The notes: generated by a model from the sequence alone, not told the origin. Counted from the stretch's first letter, positions 36,839-48,963 are shown. The stretch: 64,000 nt of DNA from Eucommia ulmoides (GCA_016647705.1 CM028328.1:50639647-50703646), one strand, 5' to 3'. Translations and numbers: made by a program.

Positions 36839-38343
36839 CAAAAAATTATATATGAAAACTCTATTATTTAGAAATGGATTTTTTTAGGCAAACCAAACAA
36901 AACCTAAAAAAGATAGATGCAAATTAATGCTTGTACAAAGACAAATGAAAACCTAATGGAAAACATTATGTGGCCATGGATTAACACGCATAATTTGGTG
37001 GGGGATCACAATCCACCTCTCTTGTCAATCTCTTTAAAAGTTATTGTCATTTTTTTTTTTCCTACAAACAATTGTTTTTTTCTCACCAATATATATATAT
37101 ATATATATATGAGCAAAAAGGGTAGGGCTATTGACACTCCATATTCAGTATTTATGTCTCTCACAAGAATAGTATTTACGAATGTAATTAGACATTTTTG
37201 GGATATAACTAAACCTAACTATATGAAGAAGTTTGGGGGGTTTAGATTTACAAACATTAGAATTAGGGACCTTAAAGTGCAAATATTTATTTATTAATTA
37301 CCATGTACCTTTTGCCCATCAGTTTAAAGGGGGCAAGTAAACAAGATCCTCGGTTACTTTGTTGGTAAATACATAGGCAACAAAAGAGCCTACCCTTCAT
37401 TTCCATGTCTAGATATAAGTGCTTCCATAACATAATAAGTAAATTTACCCCCACCCCCCCAAAAGAACATAAACAATCAAAATGATATTGTTCTATTAGA
37501 TCTAAATTGGTCAAAATTTACTTAGAAATCCTAAACTTTCCCACTTATTTCAAACAAGTCCTTATACTTTTATCTGGGCCGAGTTAACTCTTTAAATTTT
37601 AAAGTTGGACAGTGAAGTCCTTATGGGATGTTAAATTTGAAAGAGATCTAGATGATAATCACCACAAGATGATAGCGTCTAAAATTCATAAATTGGTTGA
37701 TCGGTATGCATTTAAAAAGTTTAAGATCTTGAAGTGTAATTTGGCCAAAATCTTTACACAACTAATGCACTCATGTTTAACACTTTCAATCCCCGAGTTT
37801 TATTTCATTTCATTGCATTAAGTATTTTGTGTCTAAAGACATTATAACATTTTTTAAATTTATGAATGTTAAAAATAATAAATAAATAAAAAATTGACTA
37901 ATAAAGTATACATATAAAACCTAATGGGTATAAAATATAATTAAACTCAACCTGTGAATGTGTGAAATTTTTGAATGGAAATTTTTTCTCCAAAATTTTC
38001 TATAATCTAATCTCATTCATCCATTCCTCTCAAATTAACCCCAACCCTTCATAAAAAATATTTTTAAAAGACTGTCATAATTTAACTATTATTGTATTGT
38101 GTCGTACATATATATAGTGTTTGGAAATATAAAATCAAATCTTTAAAATTGAAGGCATGTAAATTGTTATTGTTGTTCAATTATAATTTCAGTATTTAGA
38201 GGTATCAACTTAAAAATATATGGTTTCAAGTTGAGTAACTCATTTGACTTATATAGTGGTTTTGGTACATCCTTCCGAATACTCACACTTTATTTTTCAA
38301 ACTCAAGTTGATACCGATTTTACCACCTTGAGTTTGAGAAGGA
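36839..38343. other. Intergenic; possible copia internal remnant at right end
   Basis: A 126-codon plus frame at 36917..37297 crosses an AT microsatellite (37089..37111) and has no domain, so no gene is called. 37520..37760 resembles repeat sequence. 38200..38343 probably belongs to the element whose LTR follows. Confidence 0.45.
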
Positions 38344-38512
38344 TGTTAATATATGTATATATGGGTCTTGGCCCATTTGGTTACTTGGTGTCCAATATTT
38401 CAAATCCTAATTTTTGCCTATATATAAGTAGTTTTGTACATCTCAGTATTCTGTAATTTTAACACATATCAATACAATCATCTCATATATATTTTCTTCT
38501 AATATTCCTTCA
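38344..38512 (+). repeat. Short copia-type LTR remnant
   Basis: TTGAGTTTGAGAAGGA, a purine-rich tract, directly precedes TGTTAATATATG. About 170 bp later a TTCCTTCA end follows, preceded by a TATATATAAG promoter-like word and a CATCTCAGTATTCTGTAA stretch. This is the order polypurine tract, LTR start, promoter, LTR end of a copia 3' LTR. No 5' partner is visible. Confidence 0.55.
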
Positions 38513-39189
38513 GTAAATTATTATAACATCAAGTCTCTCATTTCATTCAAATTAAAACTACAAGAATGATGAAATTGAAACTTGACGATGTAAATTGTCA
38601 CAAAATGATAACATTGGGGGTGGAAGTGTAATTTAAGAATGATTTTTTGGTTTCACCAATGAGAGAGATCCTCTAGGAGATCTGTTGGAGAAGGAAGCCT
38701 TCCTTGGACACTTGTCAGTTTCTGGTTGGTAGAAAACTTAAAGATGTGTGGATCCCAAAAGACAATTAGTCAAAACATCTATTTCGTAATTCTAAAAATG
38801 TGAGATATTGTTCGCTTATTGGTTCATATTAATAGAAAAAATATTATTGTTTTGTTAAATAGATGCATATTGGTGATTTAAAAATAAGAGTAAATTAATT
38901 GATTATTTTTAAAAAGTTAAATAATATTATCATTATTGATATACCAATAGTCTTATATGCAATGATTTTCCTCGATTACAAAGTATGAATGTATCAAAAC
39001 CGCTTCTTGAATCGGGACAGTAAGATCAAGGTTGTATTGATTCAAATCACTACATGTTTGGCTTTTCTTGAGCGCGTCTCATGATCCTCTGGCATATAGT
39101 CTATACACACACATCTATTTGGTTGCCTTCTGTGGGTGTTTCTTCTTCTTCTTCCTTTTTTTTTTTTGTTTTTTTTTTTTTTTTTTTTT
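38513..39189. other. Intergenic, no gene seen
   Basis: AT-rich. Ends in a poly-T block at 39158..39190. No supported frame. Confidence 0.5.
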
Positions 39190-40470
39190 AATTCTAAAGA
39201 GTGACGAATATTAGAAAATAAAAAGAAAAAAAAAATATTATTTTTCTTTGAAAAAAATTCTTCCAATTTTGATTCTTGATTTTTTCGTTTCACTGATCAA
39301 AATGATATATATATATATATATATATAACAGGTATCAGTAAACCTTATAAGTAGAAAAAGTCATAATGACATAATAAGATTAAATTTAAATCTCACTCAC
39401 ATAAGATTAGTGGTAATAAGCATTAAAGAACTGCACCGATAATTCCTAGGAACCAAAGTTTTAGTATGTTTATATGATGGTAGACATCAGAATTTGAAAA
39501 CGAGTTTCCTAGGAACAACTGAGATAGATATGAGTCATAATGGGTGGAATTGTATATTTTACACCTGATTTTTTAATAAAAACAACAGACTTTTTAAATC
39601 ACATAAAAATAGGAATTAAAACCAAACGTTATGATATAAAAATAGGAATAAAAAATTTAATCGTATATACATAATTTATAGGAAGAATGAGTAAAAATAG
39701 TATTACAAATTATAAAATTAAAAATGAAGAAATATTTAATCTACTAAACAGAGAAGGTATAAAAGCAATCCCAGCCAAGACATTTAGCCCAGAAACGAAT
39801 GCAGGAATAGAATGGAATCTTAACAACTTCATATATATATATATATATATGGTTCTTTACTTTTTGATTATTAAATAAAAATGTCCACCAAACATAACCT
39901 TATGGAGAATTTATTTTTATTAGAAAATAAAGAGAAACAATATTTTTCGTTAGCAAAAATTATTTATGTTTTGATTCCTCCAATTTGTGTTTTCTTCACT
40001 AATCAAGACGAAAATATATATTTCTTTTATTCTTAACTTTCCAATTTTTTATAGAAAATCAATGAAAAAGTCCACCAAACATGACCTTATGGATGATTTA
40101 TTTGTAAGTATAAAATAAAGAGAAAAAATATTATTTTTTGTTGGAAAATTTTGTTTTTATTTTGATTCCTACAATTTGGTTTTTTTTTTACTGGTTAGAA
40201 CGAAATTCAATTTATTTATTTATTTTGTTCTTAACTTTCTGATTTGAATAAAAATAAAAATAAAAACGTCCACCAAACATGACCGTATGGGTGATTTTTT
40301 TTTTTTAATTAGAAAATAAAGAGGTTTTTTGTTTTCACTAAATTTATGTTTTTTCACTAATCAGAACAAAAATAGTTTTTTTATCTTTTATTTTTTCATT
40401 CTTAACTTTCTATTTTTTTTTTTATAAAAAATAAAAAGGTCCACCATACATGAACTTATGGTGGATTTAT
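39190..40470. repeat. 171-198-bp tandem repeat, interrupted
   Basis: The word GTCCACCAAACATGACCTTA or a variant recurs at 39883, 40070, 40268 and 40439 (spacings 187, 198, 171). Each unit also contains 'AGAAAATAAAGAG', 'TTTTGATTCCT', 'CACTAATCAGAAC' and 'TTCTTAACTTTC'. A partial unit lies at 39205..39305, before the AT-flanked insertion at 39329..39830. Confidence 0.8.
39329..39830 (+). pseudogene. Endogenous pararetrovirus-like fragment (movement protein region)
   Basis: A roughly 500-bp segment bounded on both sides by AT-dinucleotide runs (39305..39328 and 39831..39851). Near its left edge is CAGGTATCAGTAAAC, resembling a tRNA-Met primer site. From about 39530 to 39830 one frame reads almost continuously, with one TAA near 39678. 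Pieces such as HNGWNCIFYTPDFLI (with a frame change near 39560) and EGIKAIPAKTFSPETNAGIE have the character of the plant pararetrovirus (Caulimoviridae) movement protein. Such viral relics are known to sit in AT-dinucleotide repeats in plant genomes. The family assignment is by pattern recognition only. It is a short, dead fragment. Confidence 0.5.
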
Positions 40471-40867
40471 TTGTAATTATATATATGATCCATGAATCTA
40501 AAGGGTAGCTGACTATACTCATTGATTTCATTAGAAAGATGATGTTTATTGGTTTGAAAGAAGTAGGCATTGACTACGAAGACGAAAATAAAAAATTAAA
40601 TTTGGTATGCTGAATTTGAGACACATTTGGCTTATTTCACGCGGATTAATACAATTTTTAGGAAAAATATTTGTTGTCATTGTAATAAATCTAACATAAT
40701 CTATTATAATATTGAGGGAGTTGAGGCCGTTACCTTCACTACGCTCTCTCAAATAATTTGCTTGAGCAGAGTTATTGGAATCTCTCTATTCCCGATATCC
40801 CCTAAATGACAAATCTGTGCCTAAGCTTTCGCATTGGGTTTTGTCTTTGCGAGGGTTTCTACAAGTT
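40471..40867. other. Intergenic, no gene seen
   Basis: Two ORF-length frames on opposite strands at 40546..40809 have no recognisable domain. The stretch may be decayed LINE sequence, since the next feature is a LINE-type RNase H. Confidence 0.4.
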
Positions 40868-41275
40868 GAACACGGATAAGAGCACTTTGGAGAATCCTTG
40901 CAGATGAGGGATTGGAGGCCTTGTCCGTGATAGCTTAGGAGCTTGGATTGTTGAATACTATGGTTAAATCTTAGAGTGCACGGGGCTGGAAGCAGAACTG
41001 AAAAGCATCCACACTAAGATACGCACAATTTCAGGAAGGTACTTGCAAGGTTCATTGCAGAAACAGCCTCAAAGGAAGTGGTTTCCCTCATCCTAGATGA
41101 TTGTCTGAAGACACAAGTATAAATCTTGGGTAAAAGACTGTAAGAGTTTCCTAAATAATAACAACTACATCCTATAGTTTGCTCCCAGGGAGGAGAACAA
41201 ATGTGTTGACTTCCTAGCTAAGAAAGGAGCAAGCAAAGTGGTGGAGTTGAAGATTATGGAATCATCGATGGAAGA
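40868..41275 (+). pseudogene. LINE-type RNase H (RVT_3) fragment, 5' part
   Basis: Reads in pieces as the RNase H-like domain found at the end of plant LINE ORF2s: FYKLNTDKSTLENP, then GIGGLVRDSLGAWI, GLEAELKSI, and REENKCVDFLAKKGASK near 41194-41240. Stops and frame changes (a stop near 40908) make it non-functional. It is interrupted at 41275 by the Tat-like element, and its last 21 codons resume at 62419. Confidence 0.75.
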
Positions 41276-41921
41276 TGATGCTACCAAAAATTTCCAACAC
41301 GTATGATAACTCCGTACGTGCTAGTAACCTCTTCACCTTCTTTTATGACCTACAAAACCGTTAGTTCTAATGGAGGACACCGATGTGGTGTCAGCCAAAG
41401 AACCTCCAGTGTGAGAATAAGTTAATCTGGTAATAGAGAAAATAGTACACAGATTGAACCGTAAAATATTACCAGTGATCTCTACCTTCTTATAGGCTCA
41501 TAAATATATTGTCTTTGCTTTAGAGAGATTATCCGTTACCTGATATGCTTCTAACGGCATGGAAGATAATCACAATCCCCATTATTTTAGGAGAGATCTC
41601 TGTAATGGTCCAGTAATATATGAGCCATTACAGTCAATCTCACTCATCCCGTTAAGTGTAGGGGAGACGTTCACTATGGACTGATCTGTTCGTTCCTTGG
41701 CCTTGAACATCATGAGTTTGAGTATACTTAAATATGAGCCTCTTTATGAGACTATTAGTCTTACTTAGAAGATCGCTGAAGCTAGCACCTAATTGGGCCA
41801 GTCATTCTTCGGCCCAAATAACCCATTGGGTCTGTTTGCTCCGGATCAGATTTCAAACTCGATCCGACATGTTTAAGGCTACATGTCTATGTCAGTTATC
41901 AGTGGGATTTTTTCCATATTA
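41276..41921 (-). repeat. 3' LTR of the Tat-like element
   Basis: A 646-bp homologue of 61803..62418. Starts TGATGCTACCAAAAATTTCC and ends TTTCCATATTA, where the terminal CA has become TA. The adjoining GCCCTCTTGACTTT (plus strand) is the complement of a polypurine tract. Contains recognisable LTR phrases such as 'TGACCTACAAAACCGTTAG' and 'GGATCAGATTTCAAA'. Confidence 0.92.
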
Positions 41922-42073
41922 TTTGCCCTCTTGACTTTCGCGGCGATTCAAGATAAGAAATGTGAGAGATTACTTCTATTTCTTGTAAGTTCTTATTTTC
42001 CCTTGATCATTCATTTGTGTTTCTCTTCTTTATAATTCTTTTGTTTTTTGATTGTTTTTTTCTCTATCAAAAA

Positions 42074-42333
42074 ATGTCGTTGAGTCAATCGAATAGTCTT
42101 GCTGAGGCTGGTTCGTCGTCGAATCCCATAACGGAGCGGACAATAACGGCGCAGGCTGCTCAGCCCTCCAATCCCTTAGAAAAACATGGGGGATCATGGT
42201 GCGAGAAAATTTCCACAATAATGACTTCCACCATTTAGGGAACAATACGACATTCCTCCGTTAGTGTCGATTAGGATTCCATATAAAAATGAATGCTCCT
42301 ATGATGCTAGAGATAATGAAATATGTTGTTGTG

Positions 42334-42368
<35 letters not shown>

Positions 42369-44541
42369 GATGTTCAAGTACAGACATACTCTTCCTTTTT
42401 CTCTACTCCTTGGTAACCTTTTTCGTCAACTAGAAATTACTCATGTGCCCAGTTAACCCCAAATAGTTTTCACCAAATTATGAGGGCCAATGCCATGGCT
42501 AGAACAAATGAGACATCTCTCTCTGTAGATACAATTAGAAGTATAGGACACCTCAAACTCCTTACTAATATCGGAAGGTATTACCTTACGTTCCCCAAAA
42601 AAAATTCGTTTCTCATCGATCTTCCAGTTAAAGTAAAGGACTGGCAACAATGATATATTTTATTCTCTAGTGGCTGGGAGTTCTTTTCTGAAGAAGTGGG
42701 GCAGCCCTCAATTGTGTTGAGGCGCTTCAATACCCCAAATAATTTTCCCATAATTAACTTAACAGTCTGTTTTCTATTTAAAATTTTGTTCAAGTGACAT
42801 TAACTTCTTTTTTGGGGTTTCTGACGCAGATGACAGTGTTTGCCAAAGTCTTGGCCTCACAACCAAAATTGAAGAAGAGCTTGGGAGGTTACTGGTACCA
42901 GTAGAGCGTTCTTACAAGGAGCTAACTCACCATCCATTTATCAAGCTTGAAATAGATCTATCTCTCTTTAACGAATTGGCCGAACTGCAACTTGGCACAA
43001 AGAAAAGAAAAAGACCTGCCAAGAAGCTCACCAAAAAGACTGGACAATCATCATCCCAACCTACTTCCACAACTACTGCTAGTCCAATAACCTACCGTTC
43101 TATTAAAATCCCTGTTATCCCAGAAGTCAGTCAACCAGTTCAACACGCTAACCCAGAAACTGTTGAATCTGAAGATAATTCTCAAGCTTTGAGTGTACGT
43201 AGGCTTAGGATAATTTCAGTGGCTGTTCTACCCCCTCCAGCTCCCAGCTCACAAGATTATAGACAACCAGATTCTGCTTCGAGGTCAACAGATATTCCTG
43301 TTACTGAGCCTCATTCTATCAATCATCAATCATCCCCAACCCCTGCATCCAGCCAAATAACTTCTAGTGGGTGGGGTATGATAAAACAACAAATGCGCCA
43401 ACTCATTAATAAGGTTGGCCCATCTATCCCAGGTCGCCATGCCATTTTCGATGATGCCATCAAATTTCTGTACAAGCAAACCTAGGATAAAGGCGAAAAG
43501 AGAACTGAAGGTCGAAATTGACTTGAGATATCCCGAATGGTGATCTATGCACTTCTCCAGGTAGTTTTCACAACCCCTATTATGTTTTTTGGTTACTTCA
43601 GACTGCTTGGTTAATTTTTTTGTCACTATTTTATTGTTGTAGTGTATGTACATGTCTTCTGTGTTGGTCAACTGTGCTGAGGACGAAAACGATCTAGATG
43701 CCCAGTTGATGCACCAGATGATCGAATTCAACAAGCTGGAGAAAAAGAATCGGGTCTTGGAAAATGAGAAGCTCAATTTAGCTACGTACCTCGTGCTGGC
43801 CAGATCCTCTCAGGAGTGATTTAAACTGGAATTGCGTTCTGCTAACAAGCAAGGAGAAATCTTGCGAAAAATCAACACGCTATTCTACTTAGAAAATGGA
43901 GAGCTTAGAACATAAATCACCATTGTGAGAGGAGAATGCTCATCTTTGAGGGATGATGTCCGTATTTTGTCCGAAGAACTCAGCTAAGCTCGCCTGGTAA
44001 ATGATAAAAAAAATATTGATATAAAGGATAAGGATGTCGCTTTCCAGATCAAAGATGATGTACTTTAAGAAAAAGAGAGGGCCCTCCTGCAGCTGCAATC
44101 CGAGAAAGATCACTTGGTGGCCGAGCTAAAAGCTACGATAAGAGAATCTCAACAGGATATTGAAAACCTCTGTATTCACTTTAGGGGAGAGTCAAAGAAA
44201 CTCCAGAAGGTAGGCTTATCTTACTGCCAGAGGCGAGTGTTAGAGGAATTCCCTGACTTAGACCTTTTTTTCTTAGCAGATGATCTTGAAAATGAGCTAG
44301 AAAGAGGCGATATAGAGGGTGGCGAGGAAGAGCTCGCTGAAGATGAAGAAATGTCACCCACATTAGTAGCCGAGGTTCCAATGGTGACCTTAGAACCGAC
44401 CTTGAACCAGACCTCGCTAGCTGATGTTGATGCCGTGCTGATGTCAAATCAACCGAACGTCACCGATCAGAGCGCCATTCCCTTATCTATCATTCCGTCT
44501 TTTCAACTTTTCTTTTGCACGTTTGTAATTAATTTTTCATA
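42074..44541 (+). pseudogene. Antisense frame 1: gypsy-type transposon domain plus coiled coil
   Basis: Runs opposite to gag-pol, next to the 3' LTR. The start MSLSQSNSLAEAGSS is at 42074. From 42360 to 42700 the plus strand reads AQLTPNSFHQIM, LSVDTIRSIG, then GRYYLTFPKKNSFLIDLP and SSGWEFF, resembling the Pfam 'putative gypsy type transposon' domain. An acceptor-like CTGACGCAG at 42829 opens the next frame (to 43485), which is basic then Ser/Pro-rich. A GTAGTTTT...TTGTAG pair (43560..43640) looks like a second intron. The last part to 44541 is Glu/Lys-rich coiled coil ending in an acidic tail (GEEELAEDEEMS). It is broken by several stops and a 30-base T run. Function unknown. Confidence 0.7.
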
Positions 44542-44939
44542 ATGATATTACTTTATCATCACATGATCTGTATTGAAACAGTAACCGCCATTTTAAGCTT
44601 CGAGAATTTGTGATAATTGTCGTACGTATTTTGCCAGCACACGTCACTTGCACATTTAATGCTTATTTTTTCGACACTTCAGCTCATTCTCTCTCTTCAC
44701 TTGTTTGGCTATTTAAATCCAAACTAGGCGTTAACAATCTCCATACGCTTTCTTTTATTTCATTCTTGATTTCTTGAACATCTCTCTCTTTTCTCTTTTT
44801 GCACATTCAACTGCCATGACATCCACATCATGGACTAGACCTTCGGCCTTTGCAGCCATTGAATCTGAGAGGTGCAACGAAGTGGAGTTAGGGGACCGCT
44901 TCCACTCCTTGATGTTGATAGCGAAAACAGCAATGGAGG

Positions 44940-46972
44940 TATTGGCCCAGTAGAATACCCAAGAGGGAGGGTGAATTGGGTAATTAAAAAAAATTATCAG
45001 AATAAAATTTAATAAATCAAATAATTAATTTTAATCCTAAATTAATTATTCTATTTATATTACAACGGAATAATATAATCAATTAAGTGCACACCCAAAC
45101 AACAAAAATTAGCAAAGTAAATATAGTAGTACACAAAATATTTATATTGGTTCACCAAACTACTCTTGGCTAATCTAGTCACCCGAGCTCCACGGAGGTC
45201 GCACCCACTAAAACCAAGATCCCTTTAAAGGTAGGAACCAAACCCTCACACCGATTATTTTACAGACTCAGAATCAACCTTTACAATATCATTTTCCCAG
45301 GCTAAGGAAGAATCTCTACTTTTTACAGGTTAAAGAGTAACCTAATTATTTTTAACACTAAGACTCAAAAATCAAAACCTCACAAAACACTCCAACTATC
45401 CTTTTCTCAGGTAAGGATGAAACCTTTACAAATAACTTAAATCGCAATTCTATCTAAAAAGAATCACTACCTCAATCTCTTTACAGGAAGAAACTGAAAC
45501 CCAGCTACCATTGATTAAATACCCCCAACAGTATTTAACCCATCACACTACTCACCAAAAAAATGATAAGTAGAAAATTTCACTCGGAGCTTCTACCACC
45601 CCAGATAAATAATAACTCAATTAATATCCCAATCTAATGATAGAAAAACGTGAGATAACAAAATATGATTTTGACTAAGATATGGGTAGCAAATTGGAGC
45701 ACGTAATCAGATTCAAGAAATTGTTTGTAAAAATATTTTCTTCAAAAATCAGAAACAATTTCTAAGATCAATTTCTAAATAATAATCGGATAATGCAATG
45801 AAAGAATATAACTGGAAAGATCTCACCCGGAATCCACAGAAAGAATGATTATCTTAATATGATAACTCTTATAAAATCTCACCAATGATCTTAACTTCTT
45901 TGCTCTCTCAATATTAATTTTTTATATAAGAATTTCGCAGGTCAATATATAGGAGGATGAAATCAGCATTCTAACGGCTAGTTTACATGTGTCATAACAA
46001 TTAATAGCACTTATAGACTCCTTATATCATAATGACTTCATTTAGGTTCAATTCACTTAAAAACAACTATCAAATCTTTCAATTAAACCCTCCAAATATT
46101 TCTCAATCTCAATTAATAAGAATAGAATCAATTTTAAGTACCAAATTAAGAAATATTAATATTCAATAAACCATATTAATAGGATTTAATTAATATGTAA
46201 ACCATAGCTTAAATATAGAAAATATCCCCAAAATCTCTCTTAAATCCCAACAAAAAACAACTACTTTTCGATATAATCTCGGATAAAACAGTATCCTAAA
46301 ACAGCGTATCCGGTCGACCGATCCGTCGACTGGTAGATTCAGGTTGTAGCCCAAGGCGTTCATCGGTCGACTTGTCGGTCGACTTGTAGATGCAGAGAGT
46401 TTGTCTTTCCTTCACCGTCGACCTATTGGTCGACTTGTAGATTCAAAGAGTTCAGCTTTTCTTGGCCGGTCGACCTGTCGGTCGACTCAGAGATACAGGA
46501 TCTTTTATCAACTTGGTCCGATCGACTCATCAGTCGACTGATGTCTCCTGGATCTCTCTTCTGAACACTTTTTTAACTTATTTTCTTTTATGTTTTTTCC
46601 CATTTAATCATTTTCTCTTCTAAATAAGCTCCACTAATATTCTTATATTCCATTTTAGTTAGTCAAAAATATTTCTTTTCAAATCACATAGGAGCAAATA
46701 ATTTCATTTAATTAAAACACACATAAATAATAAAATACATTTTGTGTCATGTGTATGTTCCTAATTGGGATATTAAGAGTTAAGATTCACTTGAATTGTT
46801 TTCCCTAATTTCTTCAAACTCTTAATTCTTCAATATCTTCAACATCATCATTTAGCATCCATTTAATTTGTCATCCTCATCACTGGAACTTTAAAACTGA
46901 AACACTCAATCAAAATATTAGTTCCACCAAAACATTAATACATAATTGTTCATCAAAATCTTAGGATCAACA
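44940..46972 (-). mobile_element. Solo LTR, copia (SIRE/Maximus-like), TSD GGAGG
   Basis: A 2,033-bp block with a perfect 5-bp duplication GGAGG (44935..44939, 46973..46977) and no coding frames. Its right end, read on the minus strand, begins TGTTGATCCTAAGATTTTGA, and its left end carries the 'AATACCCAAGAGGGAGGGTG' word. Both are familiar from large plant copia LTRs. The left terminus begins TA, a change from the expected TG. It splits antisense frame 2. Confidence 0.85.
46308..46545. repeat. Cluster of paired GGTCGAC motifs
   Basis: About five units, spaced roughly 45-65 bp, each with two GTCGAC-like words a few bases apart (for example GGTCGACCTGTCGGTCGACT) followed by 'TAGATTCAG' or similar. 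Inside the solo LTR. Confidence 0.85.
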
Positions 46973-47845
46973 GGAGGATCATCCCCGTTTGCGTGCCCTA
47001 GAAGAGGCTTCTGTCGTCTTCTCCGCCATGGAGACAACGTATTTTCAAGCGGTTTTCCGCCTGTAGAGCTTAGAGAGGAGGTGAAGAAAATTGACCGGAG
47101 CAAGCGTGACCTAGCTGCCGATTTGAACTACTAGAAGCTTTTCTCCGACACGGTCAAGGTGAAGTGAAACAAACTGTTGGAGAAGAATGAAGCAAAGAAG
47201 GCCAAAATCTGTGATCTAATATCCAAACTGAACAAGTACAAGGAGCATACCTTCTACGTTTCTAACTCAGATTTAGAAGATCTGGGTTCGTTTGCTTCTC
47301 TGGTTTCATAATGAAACCCCTTCAGCCCCGGTTCAAGAAGAAGAAGATTTTTTTTTTTTTTTTTGTAAAAGCCATGTACCCCCTTCGTTTCCTGAAAAAT
47401 ATTAGGGTTTTTTTGATATTCTTGATCTCGTGTTGTTGTTCTTTTAACTGTTTGAATTGCCTCGTGCTTACCCCTGCCTGCCTTCCTTCCTTCATAACTA
47501 GGTTTGGAAGTTGAACTAGTTATGAATTACATATTAGGCTCATGATAGCAAGTCGAATTGGATTATCTCCTTAGTCGAAAAAACCATCGCAATCATAGGT
47601 AGCATAATCAAATAAAACTTCATAAGTAAATCAGTTTCAAACACATCTCTAAGATAAGTTTTCTGAATTTTCCTTGTTGAAGGAGTTGATCATTGTTGAC
47701 GACAAGAAAACAATGGAGATCAAAACTTCATTGAATCAGTAATGTGAGTGAGATGATTTGAACAGTGTCATCCAAAGTTTTGCTGACTTGTGTTGCTAAA
47801 ATTTGTCGGGCTGTGTTGTCCTCCTTACTAATTATGATGATAATT

Positions 47846-48785
47846 TTGAGATGACGTGCTCAGTTAAAATCTGAATAAAAGAACTCATTCGTTGTTGGGA
47901 TGAGGTGCCCAGTTACATTTTAAGCTGATGTGCTCAGTTAACATTTGAGTAAAGGAACTCTGTTATTGTTGGGCTGAAATACCCAATTGTATTTTGAGTT
48001 GACGTGCACAGTTGACATCCGAGTTATGGAACTCGGTCATTGTTAGGCTGAAGTGCCTAGTTGCATTCTGAGTTGACGCGCTCAGTTAGCGTATGAGTTA
48101 AGGAACCTAGTTGCTGCTAGGCTGAGGTGCCCAGTTCATTGTTGAGCTGACATGCTCAGTTAGTGTCTGAGTTAAGGAACTCAGTTACTACTGGGCTGAG
48201 GTGCCCAGTTCGTTGCTGAGCTAACGTGCACAGTTAATGTCTGAGTTAAGGAACTAAGTTGCGACTGGGCTGAGGTGCCCGGTTCATTACTGAGCTGACG
48301 TGCTAAGTTAATGTCTAAGTTAAGAAACTCAGTTGTTGCTGGGCTAAGGTGCCCAGTTCATTAATGAGCTAATGTGCTCAGTTAATGTCTAAATTAAGGA
48401 ACTCAATTGCTACTCGGCTAAGTTGCCCAGTTCATTGCTGAGCTAATATGCTTAGTTGCATTCTAAGTTGACGTGCTAAGTTAACATCTGAGTTAAGGAA
48501 CTCAGTCATTGTTGGGCCAAAGTTCCCAGTTGTATTCTAAGCTTACATGCTTAGTTAGCGTCTGAGTTAAGGAATTAAGTGGCTGCTGGGCTAAGGTATC
48601 CAATTCATTGCCGAGCTGATGTGCTCAATTAGCGTATGAGTTAAGGAACTCAGTTGCTGCTAGGCTAAGGTACCCAGTTCATTACTAAACTAATATGCTC
48701 AGTTAGCGCTTGAGTTAAGGAACTCAGTCGTTGTTGGGCTAAGGTGCCTAGTTCATTGCTGAGCTAATGTGCTCAGTCTGTACCA
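47846..48785. repeat. 74-bp higher-order tandem array
   Basis: The word TGCTCAGTTA or a close variant starts at 47931, 48005, 48079, 48153, 48227, 48301, 48375, 48449, 48474, 48548, 48622, 48696 and 48770. All steps are exactly 74 except one 25-bp step (48449 to 48474). A looser unit precedes at 47858. Each unit is built from three related 23-26-bp subunits ending in CAGTT-type words. It lies between pol and the antisense frames of the Tat-like element. Confidence 0.97.
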
Positions 48786-48963
48786 CACTCGGTCTTAATC
48801 CATTAAGCGTTGTAGAAAATGTAGAAGCATAACAAGAATAAGTGTTGCAAAATTGATGGAGAGAAAACTTATTTTCTTTATTCAAAGAATTTCTCAAATC
48901 AAGAAAGATTAATTCTCAAAATATTCAATTAAAGACTGAAAATCATAAAAAATGATCTAGAAT

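Larger units (their letters stand above)
44816..47311 (+). pseudogene. Antisense frame 2: coiled-coil protein split by a solo LTR
   Basis: Starts MTSTSWTRPSAFAAIESERC at 44816. The frame is cut at 44939 by the solo LTR and continues from 46978 with DHPRLRALEEASVV. A frame change near 47045 leads to VELREEVKKIDRSKRDLAAD, and it ends with YVSNSDLEDLGSFASLVS before TAA at 47309..47311. The right half is heptad-like and rich in Lys/Glu/Leu, so a coiled coil is likely. Stops near 47132 and 47167 break it. A CTATTTAAAT word about 100 bp before the start could be its own promoter. No recognised domain. Confidence 0.6.

Noticed and set aside
36917..37297. 126-codon plus frame
   Set aside because: It crosses an AT microsatellite read as IYIYIY, has no domain, and no family resemblance was recognised.
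47846..48785. CRISPR-like regular repeats
   Set aside because: Units are contiguous with no unique spacers, and the setting is a plant retroelement; it is a tandem array.
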